DNA from: Glaciecola sp964195425
GTDB lineage: Bacteria; Pseudomonadota; Gammaproteobacteria; Enterobacterales; Alteromonadaceae
Direction: 5' to 3'
Assembly: GCA_964195425.1 (NCBI GenBank)
Contig: CAXMOM010000042.1
Coordinates: 1 to 64,000 of the forward strand
DNA length: 64,000 bases
Below, piece by piece: positions 1-8,568 of this stretch (its first letter is position 1; every line of letters begins with the position of its first letter). The position numbers and the translations under genes were made by a program. A model generated the notes under the pieces. That model was given only the letters and a program-made list of their open reading frames with translations, did no database searches and was not told where the DNA came from.

Positions 1-531
1 ATATGTATGATGGTAAGCCCGCACTAAGTGGTCGCTCGCCGCTTTACTAGCGGAATAGGGTGAATTAGGCGCATAAGGGTGATCTTCTGCAAACGCCGGC
101 TCGCTTGGCGTTAGTGTTCCGTAAACTTCATCGGTAGATACATGATGAAACCTATGTTGAATAGGTGTTTCGCCATCTAACCAAATGACTTTAGCTGCTT
201 TTAATAAGCTGTAAGTACCTAATATATTGGTTTGAATAAACTCATCAGGGCCTGTAATTGAGCGATCAACATGAGATTCAGCGGCGAAATGGACGATCGT
301 ATTAATTTGATGGTCTTTGAGAAGCTTTTCTACTAGGTCTTGATCACAAATATTGCCTTCAACAAACGTTAGCTTCTTATTTCCTAAATCGGCTTCTAAA
401 TTTTCGATATTACCAGCATAAGTAAGCGCGTCTAATACAACAACATTGTCACTTGAGTAATTTCCCAACCAATATTTAACAAAGTTTGCGCCAATAAAAC
501 CGGCCCCGCCGGTTACTAGTAAATTATTCAT
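1..531 (-). CDS. rfbB: dTDP-glucose 4,6-dehydratase, N-terminal 177 residues (cut by window edge)
   Basis: RmlB makes dTDP-4-keto-6-deoxyglucose, the second step of dTDP-L-rhamnose synthesis in the cytoplasm. The frame runs open from the ATG at 531 to base 1. It starts with a Rossmann fold, LVTGGAGFIG near residue 5, and later has HFAAESHVDRS, HHVSTDEVYG and the catalytic PYSASK (Tyr-x-x-x-Lys) typical of short-chain dehydrogenase-type RmlB. The rest of the protein lies outside the window. Its start overlaps the rfbD stop by 8 bases, so the two are translationally coupled and this is the last visible gene of an rmlA-C-D-B operon. The identification is secure. Confidence 0.95.
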   Translation of the reverse strand, partial: MNNLLVTGGAGFIGANFVKYWLGNYSSDNVVVLDALTYAGNIENLEADLGNKKLTFVEGNICDQDLVEKLLKDHQINTIVHFAAESHVDRSITGPDEFIQTNILGTYSLLKAAKVIWLDGETPIQHRFHHVSTDEVYGTLTPSEPAFAEDHPYAPNSPYSASKAASDHLVRAYHHTY

Positions 532-1402
532 GGTTATCCTTAACAAGGTTTTCTAACATGGTATTTAAACGGCTGCGCCAGTGCTCAGCTTTACTATTGG
601 TAAAAACGGTTTCGTTTCCGGTTTTATCTAGCACGCTATAGTTCGGACGTTTTGCTGGCGTTGGGTAATCTTCTGTTCGTATAGGTTTTATTGGGATAGT
701 TTTTGTAAGTAACTTATGTGTAAAAGCTAGCTCTTGAATTGCTACAGCAAAGTCGTACCAAGACGCTACGCCTAAATCGGTCCAATGATATATACCAATC
801 TTTTTAGCCATAGATGCATCTAAGCACGCAATGGCCAGACCCTTTGCACATGTTGGGCTGCCTATTTGATCAGCAATAATACCTAGCTGTTCTTTTTGAG
901 TGCTGAGGCGAATAATCGTCTTTACAAAGTTATTACTGTATACAGAATAAACCCAAGAAGTTCTAATAATACAGCTGTTTTGAGCATAGGCATGTATAAG
1001 GGCGTCTTCGCCATTAGCCTTAGATTGTCCGTAAACACCAATAGGTTGCTTTTGGTCAGTCGTTAAATACGGAGTAAAACCTTTACCATTAAATACAAAG
1101 TCGGTAGATACTTGCACCACATGAATATTTAGTTGCTTACAACATTCAGCAATGTTCTTAACAGCTACTTCGTTCAAATTGAAAGCGCTTTGCTGATCTG
1201 TTTCAGCTTGATCAACGGCTGTGTATGCAGAAGCATTAATAACGGCATTCGCCTTGCAAGACACCAATTTTTCAGTGATATCACTAGCATTCATTAGGTC
1301 AACATCGTCGCGCCCTAAAAGCACAAAGGTAGTCTTGGTGGTCTCAAGTCCAGCTAATTCTTGCGCTAACTGACCACTTTTTCCAAATACAACTATATTC
1401 AT
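524..1402 (-). CDS. rfbD: dTDP-4-dehydrorhamnose reductase
   Basis: RmlD reduces dTDP-4-keto-L-rhamnose to dTDP-L-rhamnose, the last step of the pathway that supplies rhamnose to O-antigen or capsule. The 292-residue protein has the N-terminal nucleotide motif VVFGKSGQLAQEL, the ASAYTAVDQAE segment, STDFVFNG, and the catalytic Tyr-x-x-x-Lys in YGQSK, all in the order expected for RmlD and at normal length. It lies 10 bases after rfbC and overlaps the start of rfbB by 8 bases, so the operon is tightly coupled. Nothing in the sequence suggests damage. Confidence 0.95.
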   Translation of the reverse strand: MNIVVFGKSGQLAQELAGLETTKTTFVLLGRDDVDLMNASDITEKLVSCKANAVINASAYTAVDQAETDQQSAFNLNEVAVKNIAECCKQLNIHVVQVSTDFVFNGKGFTPYLTTDQKQPIGVYGQSKANGEDALIHAYAQNSCIIRTSWVYSVYSNNFVKTIIRLSTQKEQLGIIADQIGSPTCAKGLAIACLDASMAKKIGIYHWTDLGVASWYDFAVAIQELAFTHKLLTKTIPIKPIRTEDYPTPAKRPNYSVLDKTGNETVFTNSKAEHWRSRLNTMLENLVKDNHE

Positions 1403-1412
1403 TATAAACTAC

Positions 1413-1961
1413 TTATTTAAAAGCGGGAGCAGCATTAAAGGCGGTGCCATCTGCATCTTTTGCAGATAAAGATGGTGCCTGTCCATTTACAAAGGGCCAT
1501 TTGATATCTAAAAAGGGATCATCCCAAGCAACTGATACTTCAAACTCAGGTGCATAATATTCTGTGCATTTATATACAAACTCCGCGCTTTCACTCATGA
1601 CATAAAATCCATGAGCAAAGCCAGCAGGCACCCATAATTGGCGATGATTATCCTCGGATAAAATTACACCAACATGTTGACCAAATGTAGTGGAATATTC
1701 ACGCATATCTACGGCAACATCGTACACTTCACCAGACGTTACCCTAAGTAACTTACCTTGTGTTTTTTCAGTTTGATAGTGTAAACCACGCAATATGCCT
1801 TTTGCCGACTTGCTGTGGTTGTCTTGCACAAAATCGACGTTGTCGACTTCTTGCTTAAACCAATCTTCTCGGAAGGTTTCCATAAAGAAACCACGTTCAT
1901 CGCCAAATACTTTTGGTATGATGATTTTAACATCCGGTATGGAAGTTTTTTCTATTTGCAT
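1413..1961 (-). CDS. rfbC: dTDP-4-dehydrorhamnose 3,5-epimerase
   Basis: RmlC epimerises C3 and C5 of dTDP-4-keto-6-deoxyglucose. At 182 residues it has the usual family length. Visible family motifs are DERGFFMETF near residue 20, FVQDNHSKSAKGILRGLHYQ around residues 44 to 63 (which holds the catalytic His of the cupin active site), and VPAGFAHGFYVMSE near residue 111. It sits between rfbA and rfbD with gaps of about 10 to 14 bases, in the order rmlA-C-D-B. The call is secure. Confidence 0.96.
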   Translation of the reverse strand: MQIEKTSIPDVKIIIPKVFGDERGFFMETFREDWFKQEVDNVDFVQDNHSKSAKGILRGLHYQTEKTQGKLLRVTSGEVYDVAVDMREYSTTFGQHVGVILSEDNHRQLWVPAGFAHGFYVMSESAEFVYKCTEYYAPEFEVSVAWDDPFLDIKWPFVNGQAPSLSAKDADGTAFNAAPAFK

Positions 1962-1975
1962 GATTTAACCTACTT

Positions 1976-2857
1976 CTAAAAGACTTTTTCGTCTAACAAC
2001 ATTAATAAATAAGCACCATATCCACTCTTCACCAAGGGAGCGGCTATTTCGCGAAGTTTTTCTGCGCTTAACCAGCCATAGCGATATGCGACTTCCTCAG
2101 GACAGTTTACCTTTAAGCCTTGACGTTTATCAATAGTGGAAATAAATTGAGCGGCGGCTAATAAGTCGTCATGAGTACCTGTGTCGAGCCAAGCTGTTCC
2201 GCGACCCATAATTTGAACTTTGAGTTTGTCTTGGTGCAAGTAGTGTTCAATAACATCGGTAATTTCAAGTTCACCACGAGCCGAGGGCTTTACTGCTTTG
2301 GCGACCTCAACTACATTATTGTCGAAAAAGTAGATGCCTGGGACAGCATAGTTAGATTTTGGCTTTGCTGGCTTTTCTTCGATTGAGATTACTTTGCCCG
2401 ATTGGTCAAACTCAACTACGCCATATGCTTTGGGGTTCGCGACACGGTAACCGAATACTGTTCCGCCAGAGGTTTGTTTGTTGGCTTCTTGTAGTGATTT
2501 AACTAAGTCGTGCCCGTAGAATAAGTTGTCACCTAAGACCAAAGCTGCAGGGCTACCTGCTAAAAATTCTTCTGCCAGAATGAATGCTTGCGCCAAGCCA
2601 TCGGGGGAAGGTTGAACCTGATACTGAATATCTATTCCAAAATTACTTCCATCACCCAACAACAATTCAAAATTGTTAGCTTCTTCTGGCGTAGTAATAA
2701 TTAATATTTCCTGAATACCCGCTTGCATTAACGTTGCCAGTGGATAGTAAATCATTGGCTTATCGTACACAGGCATTAGCTGTTTGCTGACAACTTTGGT
2801 GAGAGGGTAAAGACGAGAGCCTGTTCCGCCTGCTAATATAATGCCCTTTCTGTCCAT
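1976..2857 (-). CDS. rfbA: Glucose-1-phosphate thymidylyltransferase
   Basis: RmlA joins dTTP and glucose-1-phosphate to give dTDP-glucose, the committed step of dTDP-rhamnose synthesis. The 293-residue protein starts with the nucleotidyltransferase signature KGIILAGGTGSRLYPLT, followed by SKQLMPVYDKPMIYYPL and LVLGDNLFYG, with EEKPAKPKSNYAVPGIYFFD and DTGTHDDLL further on. All are standard for RmlA. It is the first gene of the operon and has a good ribosome binding site (AAGGAAGTG) upstream. Regulation probably acts at its upstream promoter. Confidence 0.97.
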   Translation of the reverse strand: MDRKGIILAGGTGSRLYPLTKVVSKQLMPVYDKPMIYYPLATLMQAGIQEILIITTPEEANNFELLLGDGSNFGIDIQYQVQPSPDGLAQAFILAEEFLAGSPAALVLGDNLFYGHDLVKSLQEANKQTSGGTVFGYRVANPKAYGVVEFDQSGKVISIEEKPAKPKSNYAVPGIYFFDNNVVEVAKAVKPSARGELEITDVIEHYLHQDKLKVQIMGRGTAWLDTGTHDDLLAAAQFISTIDKRQGLKVNCPEEVAYRYGWLSAEKLREIAAPLVKSGYGAYLLMLLDEKVF

Positions 2858-3249
2858 ATTGCTTCACTTCCTTAAAAATATTAATGTATACAGTTTTAAC
2901 TGTCGCTCTCACGGATTATAAAGCATGTAGCAATTATATTCTTCTGGAAATTCAAACATGGGTATATAACGCTACCACAAAAGAATAAGTGAATAATGGA
3001 ATAATTGTGCTAACACTGTTTTCTGACAGTTTTAGCATAAGCATCATGCACACTTACGATAGTACAGGCTTACATAACTGATGGTGAAGGCGTTCACATA
3101 CTTGCCTGGCCTAGTACTAACTATATGCAATGAGTGAGGTGTTTTTAGCAGTCTATAATGAAGGCTTTAGCAACCAAGCCAAGGTAAAACAAAAAAACCG
3201 GGATAAACATGTGTTTATCCCGGTTAGCTTGTTAACTGCTTAGATTACG
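2858..3249. other. Intergenic region between rfbA and the spondin lipoprotein gene
   Basis: No gene was found here. The right part carries the terminator of the spondin operon (3196-3225). The left part is the upstream region of rfbA. It contains a TATAAT-like -10 on the minus strand at 2915-2920, about 58 bases before the rfbA start, without a convincing -35. A short inverted repeat, ACAGTT-TT-AACTGT, lies at about 2890-2903 and could be an operator, but this is speculative. Confidence 0.5.
3191..3225 (-). terminator. Rho-independent terminator of the spondin operon
   Basis: A perfect 14-base stem (AACCGGGATAAACA at 3196-3209 with its complement at 3212-3225) has a two-base loop. On the minus strand it is followed by a run of seven or more T. 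It begins 24 bases after the stop codon of the spondin lipoprotein gene. Confidence 0.9.
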
Positions 3250-4089
3250 TTAACGAGTGCGTGTAATCACAATCTTCGCTGCAGGGTTATCAAACCTATC
3301 ACTTTGGTCAAGGATCGAAGTGCTTAAGCCTTCCATGCTTGGGTCAGCGGCGTTTTCTTTGGTTACCACACCAGCATGAATTCTTACTGTGTCAACTAAG
3401 TCGTCGCGCGCCACATCAAAACCTGCTGCGTCGCCACCACCGCCCGCAGGACCTGGCATAGTGGCTGCCGTTTCAGAATTTGCTTCTGTGCCAGCATCCC
3501 AGACTGGGGCCATAAAGGTTCTACTTTCGCCAATTTCCATGTTACTGATATCTTTTGCATTTATGCCCGCAAAACCATCGTTAGTATCTACCAGCATAGT
3601 GGCTACCGACAATCTTACATTGTCCATATCAAGCTCGGGTACTAGCACAGTAGTCACATCAATTGTACCACCTGGGCCATTTATGCCAGCGCTGTTTACT
3701 GCATCTAAAAATTGCACACTATCTTGCGCTTCGCCAATTAACATAGCTGGCGAACCGCCTTCAGCTAGATTTTCCAGACCTTCCGTGGCAGTTTGACCAG
3801 CAGCAAACAAATAATAACCAGGTTCATGCACAACAATGGCTAAAGGGGCCATTGGTTGCCCATGAGTTAAATTTGTAACTATTACCGAATAAGCACCAAA
3901 GCCGCCTACTGGGCCTGGTATGCCTTGGCCTCCATCATCACCAATTAGGCCAGTTGGTCCACTAGGACCTTGCGCACCTTGTTGTCCCTGAGGGCCGGGT
4001 GCACCTGTTTCGCCATCGTCGCCGTTACATGCTGTAAGGAGCACAGCGGTAAGTGCAACACCTAATATTTTTAATTTTGTTTTATTCAT
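3250..4089 (-). CDS. Spondin-domain lipoprotein with collagen-like Gly-X-Y repeat
   Basis: This 279-residue protein has a lipoprotein signal with lipobox LLTAC (Cys21), so it should be lipid-anchored. Residues 23 to 64 are 14 uninterrupted Gly-X-Y triplets (GDD GET GAP GPQ and so on), a collagen-like stalk. The rest, from about residue 66 (YSVIVTNLTHGQPMAPLAIV) to the end, resembles the Spondin_N domain, including the segment LSVATMLVDTNDGFAGI. The partner gene upstream encodes a second spondin domain without stalk or lipid anchor, 14 bases away. A surface or adhesion role is inferred only from domain type. No substrate is known. Confidence 0.8.
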   Translation of the reverse strand: MNKTKLKILGVALTAVLLTACNGDDGETGAPGPQGQQGAQGPSGPTGLIGDDGGQGIPGPVGGFGAYSVIVTNLTHGQPMAPLAIVVHEPGYYLFAAGQTATEGLENLAEGGSPAMLIGEAQDSVQFLDAVNSAGINGPGGTIDVTTVLVPELDMDNVRLSVATMLVDTNDGFAGINAKDISNMEIGESRTFMAPVWDAGTEANSETAATMPGPAGGGGDAAGFDVARDDLVDTVRIHAGVVTKENAADPSMEGLSTSILDQSDRFDNPAAKIVITRTR

Positions 4090-4103
4090 AGTCTACTCCT
4101 TGC

Positions 4104-4949
4104 TTATGATGCAGGAACAACAATAGTGACTTTAGCCACCGGATTGAGCCATCTGTGAACCGTAGAATTAAGGTCACTGGAACCAGCGCTTGCTGACGTA
4201 TCGCCTAATGTATTGCGATGAATGTGCACTGGACCATCGGTGCCATCTACCACTTCAGTTGGTGAAGCTAGTGCAGTCCCATCTTGGGCAAATCCGACTG
4301 TTACCGCAACGCCCGTTCCTCCAACACCCATGCTTGGATTAATCGGAGGTGAACCTGCGCCTGCAACACCCGGCAACGCATATCCTCCTAAAGCAGCTCC
4401 GCCCTCTTCTGTTATATCGCTGCGAGTACTGTTAAGTTCATCATTCAATTCGGTACCAGCATCAAAGGCATTCAAATAGTAAGTGTAAGTGCCTGCTTCG
4501 GTCGGAATTTTAATACTGTCTAGGCCAATAAAGGCATCGTTAGTTGGAATAAGCATAGACGCAAGCGACAAATATGGTTTGTCCATAGTATCAAAAGAGG
4601 GATATGTTAATGTGGTAGCAGGAGCCACTAAACCACCAAAAAAGTGCCAAGTATTTGAACCATTATCAGTGTCTGCTGGGCCTAAGACGGCTTCGAAATT
4701 TTGTCCGACTGACGCAGCGGCCTGAGCATCCATAATGACGCCAGCTTCAGCAAGCCATGCAAGGGCTGTCGAGGCTTCTTGGCCTACTTCATAAACATCA
4801 ACTGCGTCTGTATGTGCAACCACTAAACGCGGCGTGAAGTAATTGCCTTGTGTGAGGTTAGTAATGCTTATTTCGACATCTACTGCATGTGCAGCGGTAA
4901 CGGCGGTAAGTGATATTAATGTGGCCGCAGCCACTTTCGCTAATCTCAT
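4104..4949 (-). CDS. Secreted spondin-domain protein
   Basis: The 281-residue product has a Sec signal peptide (MRLAKVAAATLISLTAVTAAHA, cleavage after AHA near residue 22) and then a single Spondin_N-like domain. It shares with its downstream neighbour the blocks ITNLTQGNYFTPRLVVAH, LSLASMLIPTNDAFIGLDSI and FDAGTELN, so the two are paralogues from a tandem duplication. A Gly/Ala/Pro-rich insert lies near residues 185 to 215, and the C terminus carries HIHRN and a WLNPVAKVTIVV strand. Both genes form one operon ending at the terminator at 3196-3225. Bacterial spondin domains are of unknown function. Confidence 0.8.
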   Translation of the reverse strand: MRLAKVAAATLISLTAVTAAHAVDVEISITNLTQGNYFTPRLVVAHTDAVDVYEVGQEASTALAWLAEAGVIMDAQAAASVGQNFEAVLGPADTDNGSNTWHFFGGLVAPATTLTYPSFDTMDKPYLSLASMLIPTNDAFIGLDSIKIPTEAGTYTYYLNAFDAGTELNDELNSTRSDITEEGGAALGGYALPGVAGAGSPPINPSMGVGGTGVAVTVGFAQDGTALASPTEVVDGTDGPVHIHRNTLGDTSASAGSSDLNSTVHRWLNPVAKVTIVVPAS

Positions 4950-5157
4950 GATATTCCCTCTATCGGTAAATTTTTTCTCAGGTTTGGTAAAACAACGTAA
5001 CTGGTTGGTATCTTCGAACCGAGATGCCTAAACCACTGAGTAAAAGAATAAAGGGGATTTGTAACTAAAGTGTCACAAGTAATTCACGATTTTGCGACCA
5101 TTTCGCTTCAATTTGATAAATATTTGTTAAGGCGATTTATGAAAAAGTATCGGACAT

Positions 5158-5193
5158 AAAAAAGGCGCTTACCCAAGGGTAAGCGCCTTTTTT
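5158..5193 (-). terminator. Rho-independent terminator of the S10 operon
   Basis: A perfect 17-base stem (5158-5174 with 5177-5193; core AAGGCGCTTACCC) has a two-base loop and T-runs on both sides. It starts 24 bases after the rpsQ stop on the minus strand. It closes the S10 operon right after rpsQ instead of leading into rplN. Confidence 0.92.
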
Positions 5194-5216
5194 AATCATT
5201 TTAGAAAAAGTAGGCG

Positions 5217-5474
5217 TTATACGCGCGCTTTTTCTAATACGTCAACTAACATCCAAGTCTTAGACTTTGACAAAGGACGACATTCAGTAACAGATACTAA
5301 ATCGCCTTCGCTACAAACATTAGCTTCGTCGTGTGCATGTAATTTAGTAGAACGCTTGATAAACTTCCCGTAAATTGGGTGCTTAACAGTTCTTTCTACC
5401 ATAACAGTAATGGTTTTATCCATTTTGTTACTTACCACACGACCTTGGACTGTACGAATTTTTTGTTCTGACAT
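5217..5474 (-). CDS. rpsQ: 30S ribosomal protein S17
   Basis: S17 is a primary 16S rRNA binder of the small subunit body. The 85-residue protein has the family pattern RTVQGRVVSNKMDKTITV near the N terminus and the C-terminal signature GDLVSVTECRPLSKSKTW. It is the last gene of the S10 operon, 1 base after rpmC, and is followed by a strong terminator instead of the spc operon. Length and sequence are ordinary. Confidence 0.97.
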   Translation of the reverse strand: MSEQKIRTVQGRVVSNKMDKTITVMVERTVKHPIYGKFIKRSTKLHAHDEANVCSEGDLVSVTECRPLSKSKTWMLVDVLEKARV

Positions 5475-5475
5475 C

Positions 5476-5667
5476 TTATTCTCCAGCTTTCTGAGTCAAT
5501 ATGGTTTTAACACGTGCAATGCTACGACGTACTGTTTTGATTTGGGCAGTTTGTTCTAACTGACCGGTAGAGTTTTGCATACGTAAGTTAAACTGCTCGC
5601 GAAGCAAGTTAGTCAACTCAGTATTCAATTCTTCTACACTTTTTTCTCTCAGTTCTGTCGTATTCAT
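5476..5667 (-). CDS. rpmC: 50S ribosomal protein L29
   Basis: L29 sits near the exit of the peptide tunnel. The 63-residue, mostly helical protein has the expected ELREKSVEELNTEL start and the NLRMQNSTGQLEQT and RRSIARVKTIL segments. Its start codon overlaps the last base of the rplP stop, a coupling typical of this operon. No anomalies were seen. Confidence 0.97.
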   Translation of the reverse strand: MNTTELREKSVEELNTELTNLLREQFNLRMQNSTGQLEQTAQIKTVRRSIARVKTILTQKAGE

Positions 5668-6080
5668 TACATCACCGTCCGAGTTACAAAGGTTGTTTTA
5701 AATGGCAATTTAGAAGCAGCTAAGGCAAAAGCTTCACGAGCGATTTCCTCTGGCACACCTTCCATCTCGTATAAAACACGACCTGGCTGAATTTGGCAAA
5801 CCCAGTATTCAACGTTACCTTTACCTTTACCTTGACGCACTTCTAAAGGCTTCTCAGTAATTGGTTTATCAGGGAACACTCGGATCCAAATTTTACCTTG
5901 ACGTTTTACATGACGAGTCATGGCACGACGTGCAGCTTCTATTTGACGAGCAGTCATACGACCACGGCCAATAGATTTCAAGCCATAGGTGCCGAAACTT
6001 ACTTTACCACCGGCAATAGCAAGTCCACGGTTACGACCTTTATGCATTTTACGAAATTTCGTACGCTTTGGTTGTAACAT
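5667..6080 (-). CDS. rplP: 50S ribosomal protein L16
   Basis: L16 helps form the A-site region of the large subunit. The 137-residue sequence begins MLQPKRTKFRKMHKGRNRG and has ARRAMTRHVKRQGKIWIRVFP and RQGKGKGNVEYWVCQIQPGR, both diagnostic of L16. It lies 2 bases after rpsC and overlaps rpmC by one base. It is ordinary in length and context. Confidence 0.98.
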   Translation of the reverse strand: MLQPKRTKFRKMHKGRNRGLAIAGGKVSFGTYGLKSIGRGRMTARQIEAARRAMTRHVKRQGKIWIRVFPDKPITEKPLEVRQGKGKGNVEYWVCQIQPGRVLYEMEGVPEEIAREAFALAASKLPFKTTFVTRTVM

Positions 6081-6082
6081 GA

Positions 6083-6787
6083 TTAACCCTCTCGCTTAGG
6101 ATTACGGCCTTTCTTCTTAGGTGCAGATGGAGCTGGTTGCTCTTGCGTAAGTGGTAAACCACCTAGTACTTCACCTTTGAAGATCCAAACCTTAACACCA
6201 ATGATTCCATAGGTAGTTAACGCTTCAGATGTGGCGTAATCAATATCTGCGCGGAATGTATGCAAAGGTACACGACCTTCACGATACCATTCAGCACGTG
6301 CGATTTCAGCACCACCTAAACGACCACTAACTTGAACCTTGATACCTAAAGCACCTAAGCGCATTGCGTTTTGTACCGCGCGCTTCATAGCACGACGGAA
6401 CATAACACGACGCTCTAACTGGCTAGAGATTGAATCTCCAACTAGCTGTGCATCTAATTCAGGTTTACGAACTTCGGCAATATTCACTTGCGCTGGTACA
6501 CCAGCAAGCTTAGTGATGTGATTACGTAATTTCTCTACGTCTTCACCTTTTTTACCGATAACAACACCAGGACGAGCAGTGTGTACTGTCACACGTATGC
6601 TTTTCGCTGGACGTTCGATCACGATTTTAGAAAGTGATGCATTCTTAAGTTCTTTAGTTAAGTACTGGCGAACTTGATGGTCACTGTATAAATTGTCAGC
6701 ATACTCTGCTGTATTAGCGTACCAGGTAGATGTCCATGGTTTGCTGATACCCAGGCGTATACCGGTAGGATGAACTTTCTGTCCCAT
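6083..6787 (-). CDS. rpsC: 30S ribosomal protein S3
   Basis: S3 lies at the mRNA entry tunnel and contributes to mRNA unwinding. The 234-residue protein begins MGQKVHPTGIRLGI, has a KH domain with VVIGKKGEDVEKLR around residues 75 to 88, and a C-terminal domain with AEIARAEWYREGRVPLHT. A basic tail (KKKGRNPKR) closes the protein. It follows rplV by 9 bases within the S10 operon. Confidence 0.98.
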   Translation of the reverse strand: MGQKVHPTGIRLGISKPWTSTWYANTAEYADNLYSDHQVRQYLTKELKNASLSKIVIERPAKSIRVTVHTARPGVVIGKKGEDVEKLRNHITKLAGVPAQVNIAEVRKPELDAQLVGDSISSQLERRVMFRRAMKRAVQNAMRLGALGIKVQVSGRLGGAEIARAEWYREGRVPLHTFRADIDYATSEALTTYGIIGVKVWIFKGEVLGGLPLTQEQPAPSAPKKKGRNPKREG

Positions 6788-6796
6788 TATCTACTC

Positions 6797-7129
6797 CTAG
6801 TTATCCGCTACAATCACGGTTATGTGACTGCTACGCTTAAAGATACGGTCAGCACGGCCTTTCGCCCGTGGCTTAATACGCTTCATAGTTGGGCCTTCAT
6901 CAACAAAGATTTTAGAAACTGACAACTCGTCAATATCTGCGCCTTCATTGTTTTCAGCATTGGCAATCGCAGATTCAAGAACTTTCTTGATCAACGTTGC
7001 ACTTTTCTTTGGGCTGTAAGTAAGCACTTCAAGTGCTTTCTCAACGTGTAACCCGCGGATTTGATCTGCTACCAAGCGTGCCTTTTGAGCCGACGTACGA
7101 GCATGACGATGTTTAGCTAATGCTTCCAT
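6797..7129 (-). CDS. rplV: 50S ribosomal protein L22
   Basis: L22 lines the peptide exit tunnel with its beta-hairpin. The 110-residue sequence has RTSAQKARLVADQIRG near the start, AIANAENNEGADIDEL in the middle, and the hairpin segment MKRIKPRAKGRADRIFKRSS with ITVIVAD at the end. It lies 12 bases after rpsS. It is normal for the family. Confidence 0.98.
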   Translation of the reverse strand: MEALAKHRHARTSAQKARLVADQIRGLHVEKALEVLTYSPKKSATLIKKVLESAIANAENNEGADIDELSVSKIFVDEGPTMKRIKPRAKGRADRIFKRSSHITVIVADN

Positions 7130-7141
7130 TTCTTACTCCTC

Positions 7142-7417
7142 TTATCGTTTGGCTTTCTTATCTGCGACATGGCCGCGATAAGTACGCGTTGGAGCAAATT
7201 CGCCCAACTTATGACCGACCATTTCGTCACTGACAAATACAGGAACGTGCTGGCGACCGTTATGGACTGCAATGGTTAACCCAATCATATCTGGGCTAAT
7301 CATAGAACGACGAGACCAAGTCTTAATTGGTTTCTTGTCTTTCTTTTCCAATGCAGCTTCTACCTTCTTCAGCAAGTGCAGGTCAATAAAAGGACCTTTC
7401 TTGAGAGAACGTGGCAT
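7142..7417 (-). CDS. rpsS: 30S ribosomal protein S19
   Basis: S19 is a head protein of the small subunit that contacts S13 and tRNA. The 91-residue protein has MPRSLKKGPFIDLHLLKKV at the start and the family signature VGHKLGEFAPTRTYRGH near the end. It lies 15 bases after rplB in the S10 operon. Nothing unusual was seen. Confidence 0.98.
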   Translation of the reverse strand: MPRSLKKGPFIDLHLLKKVEAALEKKDKKPIKTWSRRSMISPDMIGLTIAVHNGRQHVPVFVSDEMVGHKLGEFAPTRTYRGHVADKKAKR

Positions 7418-7432
7418 GGTGAATCCTCGCTT

Positions 7433-8257
7433 TTACTTGTTACGACGACGTACGATAAGTTTATCGGTACGTTTATTACTTCGGGTTTTCTTACCTTTCG
7501 TAGGAACACCCCAAGGGCTTACTGGATGACGACCACCAGACGTACGACCTTCACCACCACCGTGTGGGTGATCAACTGGGTTCATGGCAACACCACGAAC
7601 AGTTGGGCGAATACCGCGCCAGCGCGTTGCGCCAGCTTTACCTAGTGAACGAAGCATATGCTCAGAGTTACCCACTTCGCCGATAGTTGCACGGCAGTCA
7701 GATAATACTCTGCGCACTTCACCCGAGCGTAAACGTAAAGTCACATAAGTGCCTTCGCGTGCTAGGATCTGTGCGTACGCACCAGCAGAACGTGCAATTT
7801 GTGCACCCTTGCCAGGCTTCATTTCGATCGCATGTACTGTTGTTCCAACAGGCATGTTACGCATAGGCATAGCATTACCGGCTTTTATAGGAGCATCAGC
7901 ACCAGATTGGATTGCATCGCCTGCTTTAGCACCTTTAGGCGCAAGCATATAACGACGCTCGCCGTCTGCATAAAGCACAAGTGCAATGTTTGCAGAACGG
8001 TTTGGATCATATTCTAAACGTTCAATTTTGGCTGGAATGCCGTCTTTGTTACGTTTAAAGTCAATCAAACGATAGTGTTGCTTATGCCCACCACCAATAT
8101 GACGTACTGTAATACGACCGTTATTATTACGTCCACCAGACTTGCTGTTTTTTTCTAATAAAGGCGCGTAAGGCGCTCCTTTATGTAGATCAGGGTTGAT
8201 TACCTGAACAACATGACGACGACCAGCGGAAGTAGGTTTAGCTTTTAATAATGGCAT
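7433..8257 (-). CDS. rplB: 50S ribosomal protein L2
   Basis: L2 is required for subunit association and sits near the peptidyl transferase centre. The 274-residue protein has RNNNGRITVRHIGGGHKQHY near residue 43 and the L2 signature VAMNPVDHPHGGGEGRTSGG, which contains the conserved functionally important His. A basic C-terminal tail follows. It is 11 bases downstream of rplW. The call is certain. Confidence 0.99.
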   Translation of the reverse strand: MPLLKAKPTSAGRRHVVQVINPDLHKGAPYAPLLEKNSKSGGRNNNGRITVRHIGGGHKQHYRLIDFKRNKDGIPAKIERLEYDPNRSANIALVLYADGERRYMLAPKGAKAGDAIQSGADAPIKAGNAMPMRNMPVGTTVHAIEMKPGKGAQIARSAGAYAQILAREGTYVTLRLRSGEVRRVLSDCRATIGEVGNSEHMLRSLGKAGATRWRGIRPTVRGVAMNPVDHPHGGGEGRTSGGRHPVSPWGVPTKGKKTRSNKRTDKLIVRRRNK

Positions 8258-8268
8258 GTCAAATCCCC

Positions 8269-8568
8269 TTATTCAGCGCCACCGACGAAGTCGATGTCTT
8301 GACCTTCTTTAAGCATAACATATGCTTTTTTCCAGTCGCTGCGTTTACCGAACGACTGACCGTGACGCTTAACTTTTCCTTTAACATTTAAAGTTTTTAC
8401 GCCTTCAACTTCTACTTCGAAAAGTTTTTCAACAGCGGCTTTTATTTCAGCTTTTGTTGCATCGGGTAATACTTTAAATACAAAAGAATTGTTGGTCTCA
8501 GATACCATAGTCGACTTTTCTGAAACATGAGGTGCTAAGAGCACTTTTAATAAACGTTGTTCGTTCAT
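8269..8568 (-). CDS. rplW: 50S ribosomal protein L23
   Basis: L23 docks trigger factor and SRP at the tunnel exit. The 99-residue protein has LLKVLLAPHVSEKSTMVSE at the start, the ATKAEIKAAVEKLFEVEVEG core and the NVKGKVKRHGQSFGKRSDWK extended loop. Its ATG overlaps the rplD stop by four bases (8565-8568), which suggests translational coupling. Confidence 0.98.
   Translation of the reverse strand: MNEQRLLKVLLAPHVSEKSTMVSETNNSFVFKVLPDATKAEIKAAVEKLFEVEVEGVKTLNVKGKVKRHGQSFGKRSDWKKAYVMLKEGQDIDFVGGAE

Noticed and set aside
3389..3796. 135-codon plus-strand frame opposite the spondin lipoprotein gene
   Set aside because: It is antisense to a well-supported gene and its Ser/Pro-rich product mirrors the Gly/Ala codons of that gene.
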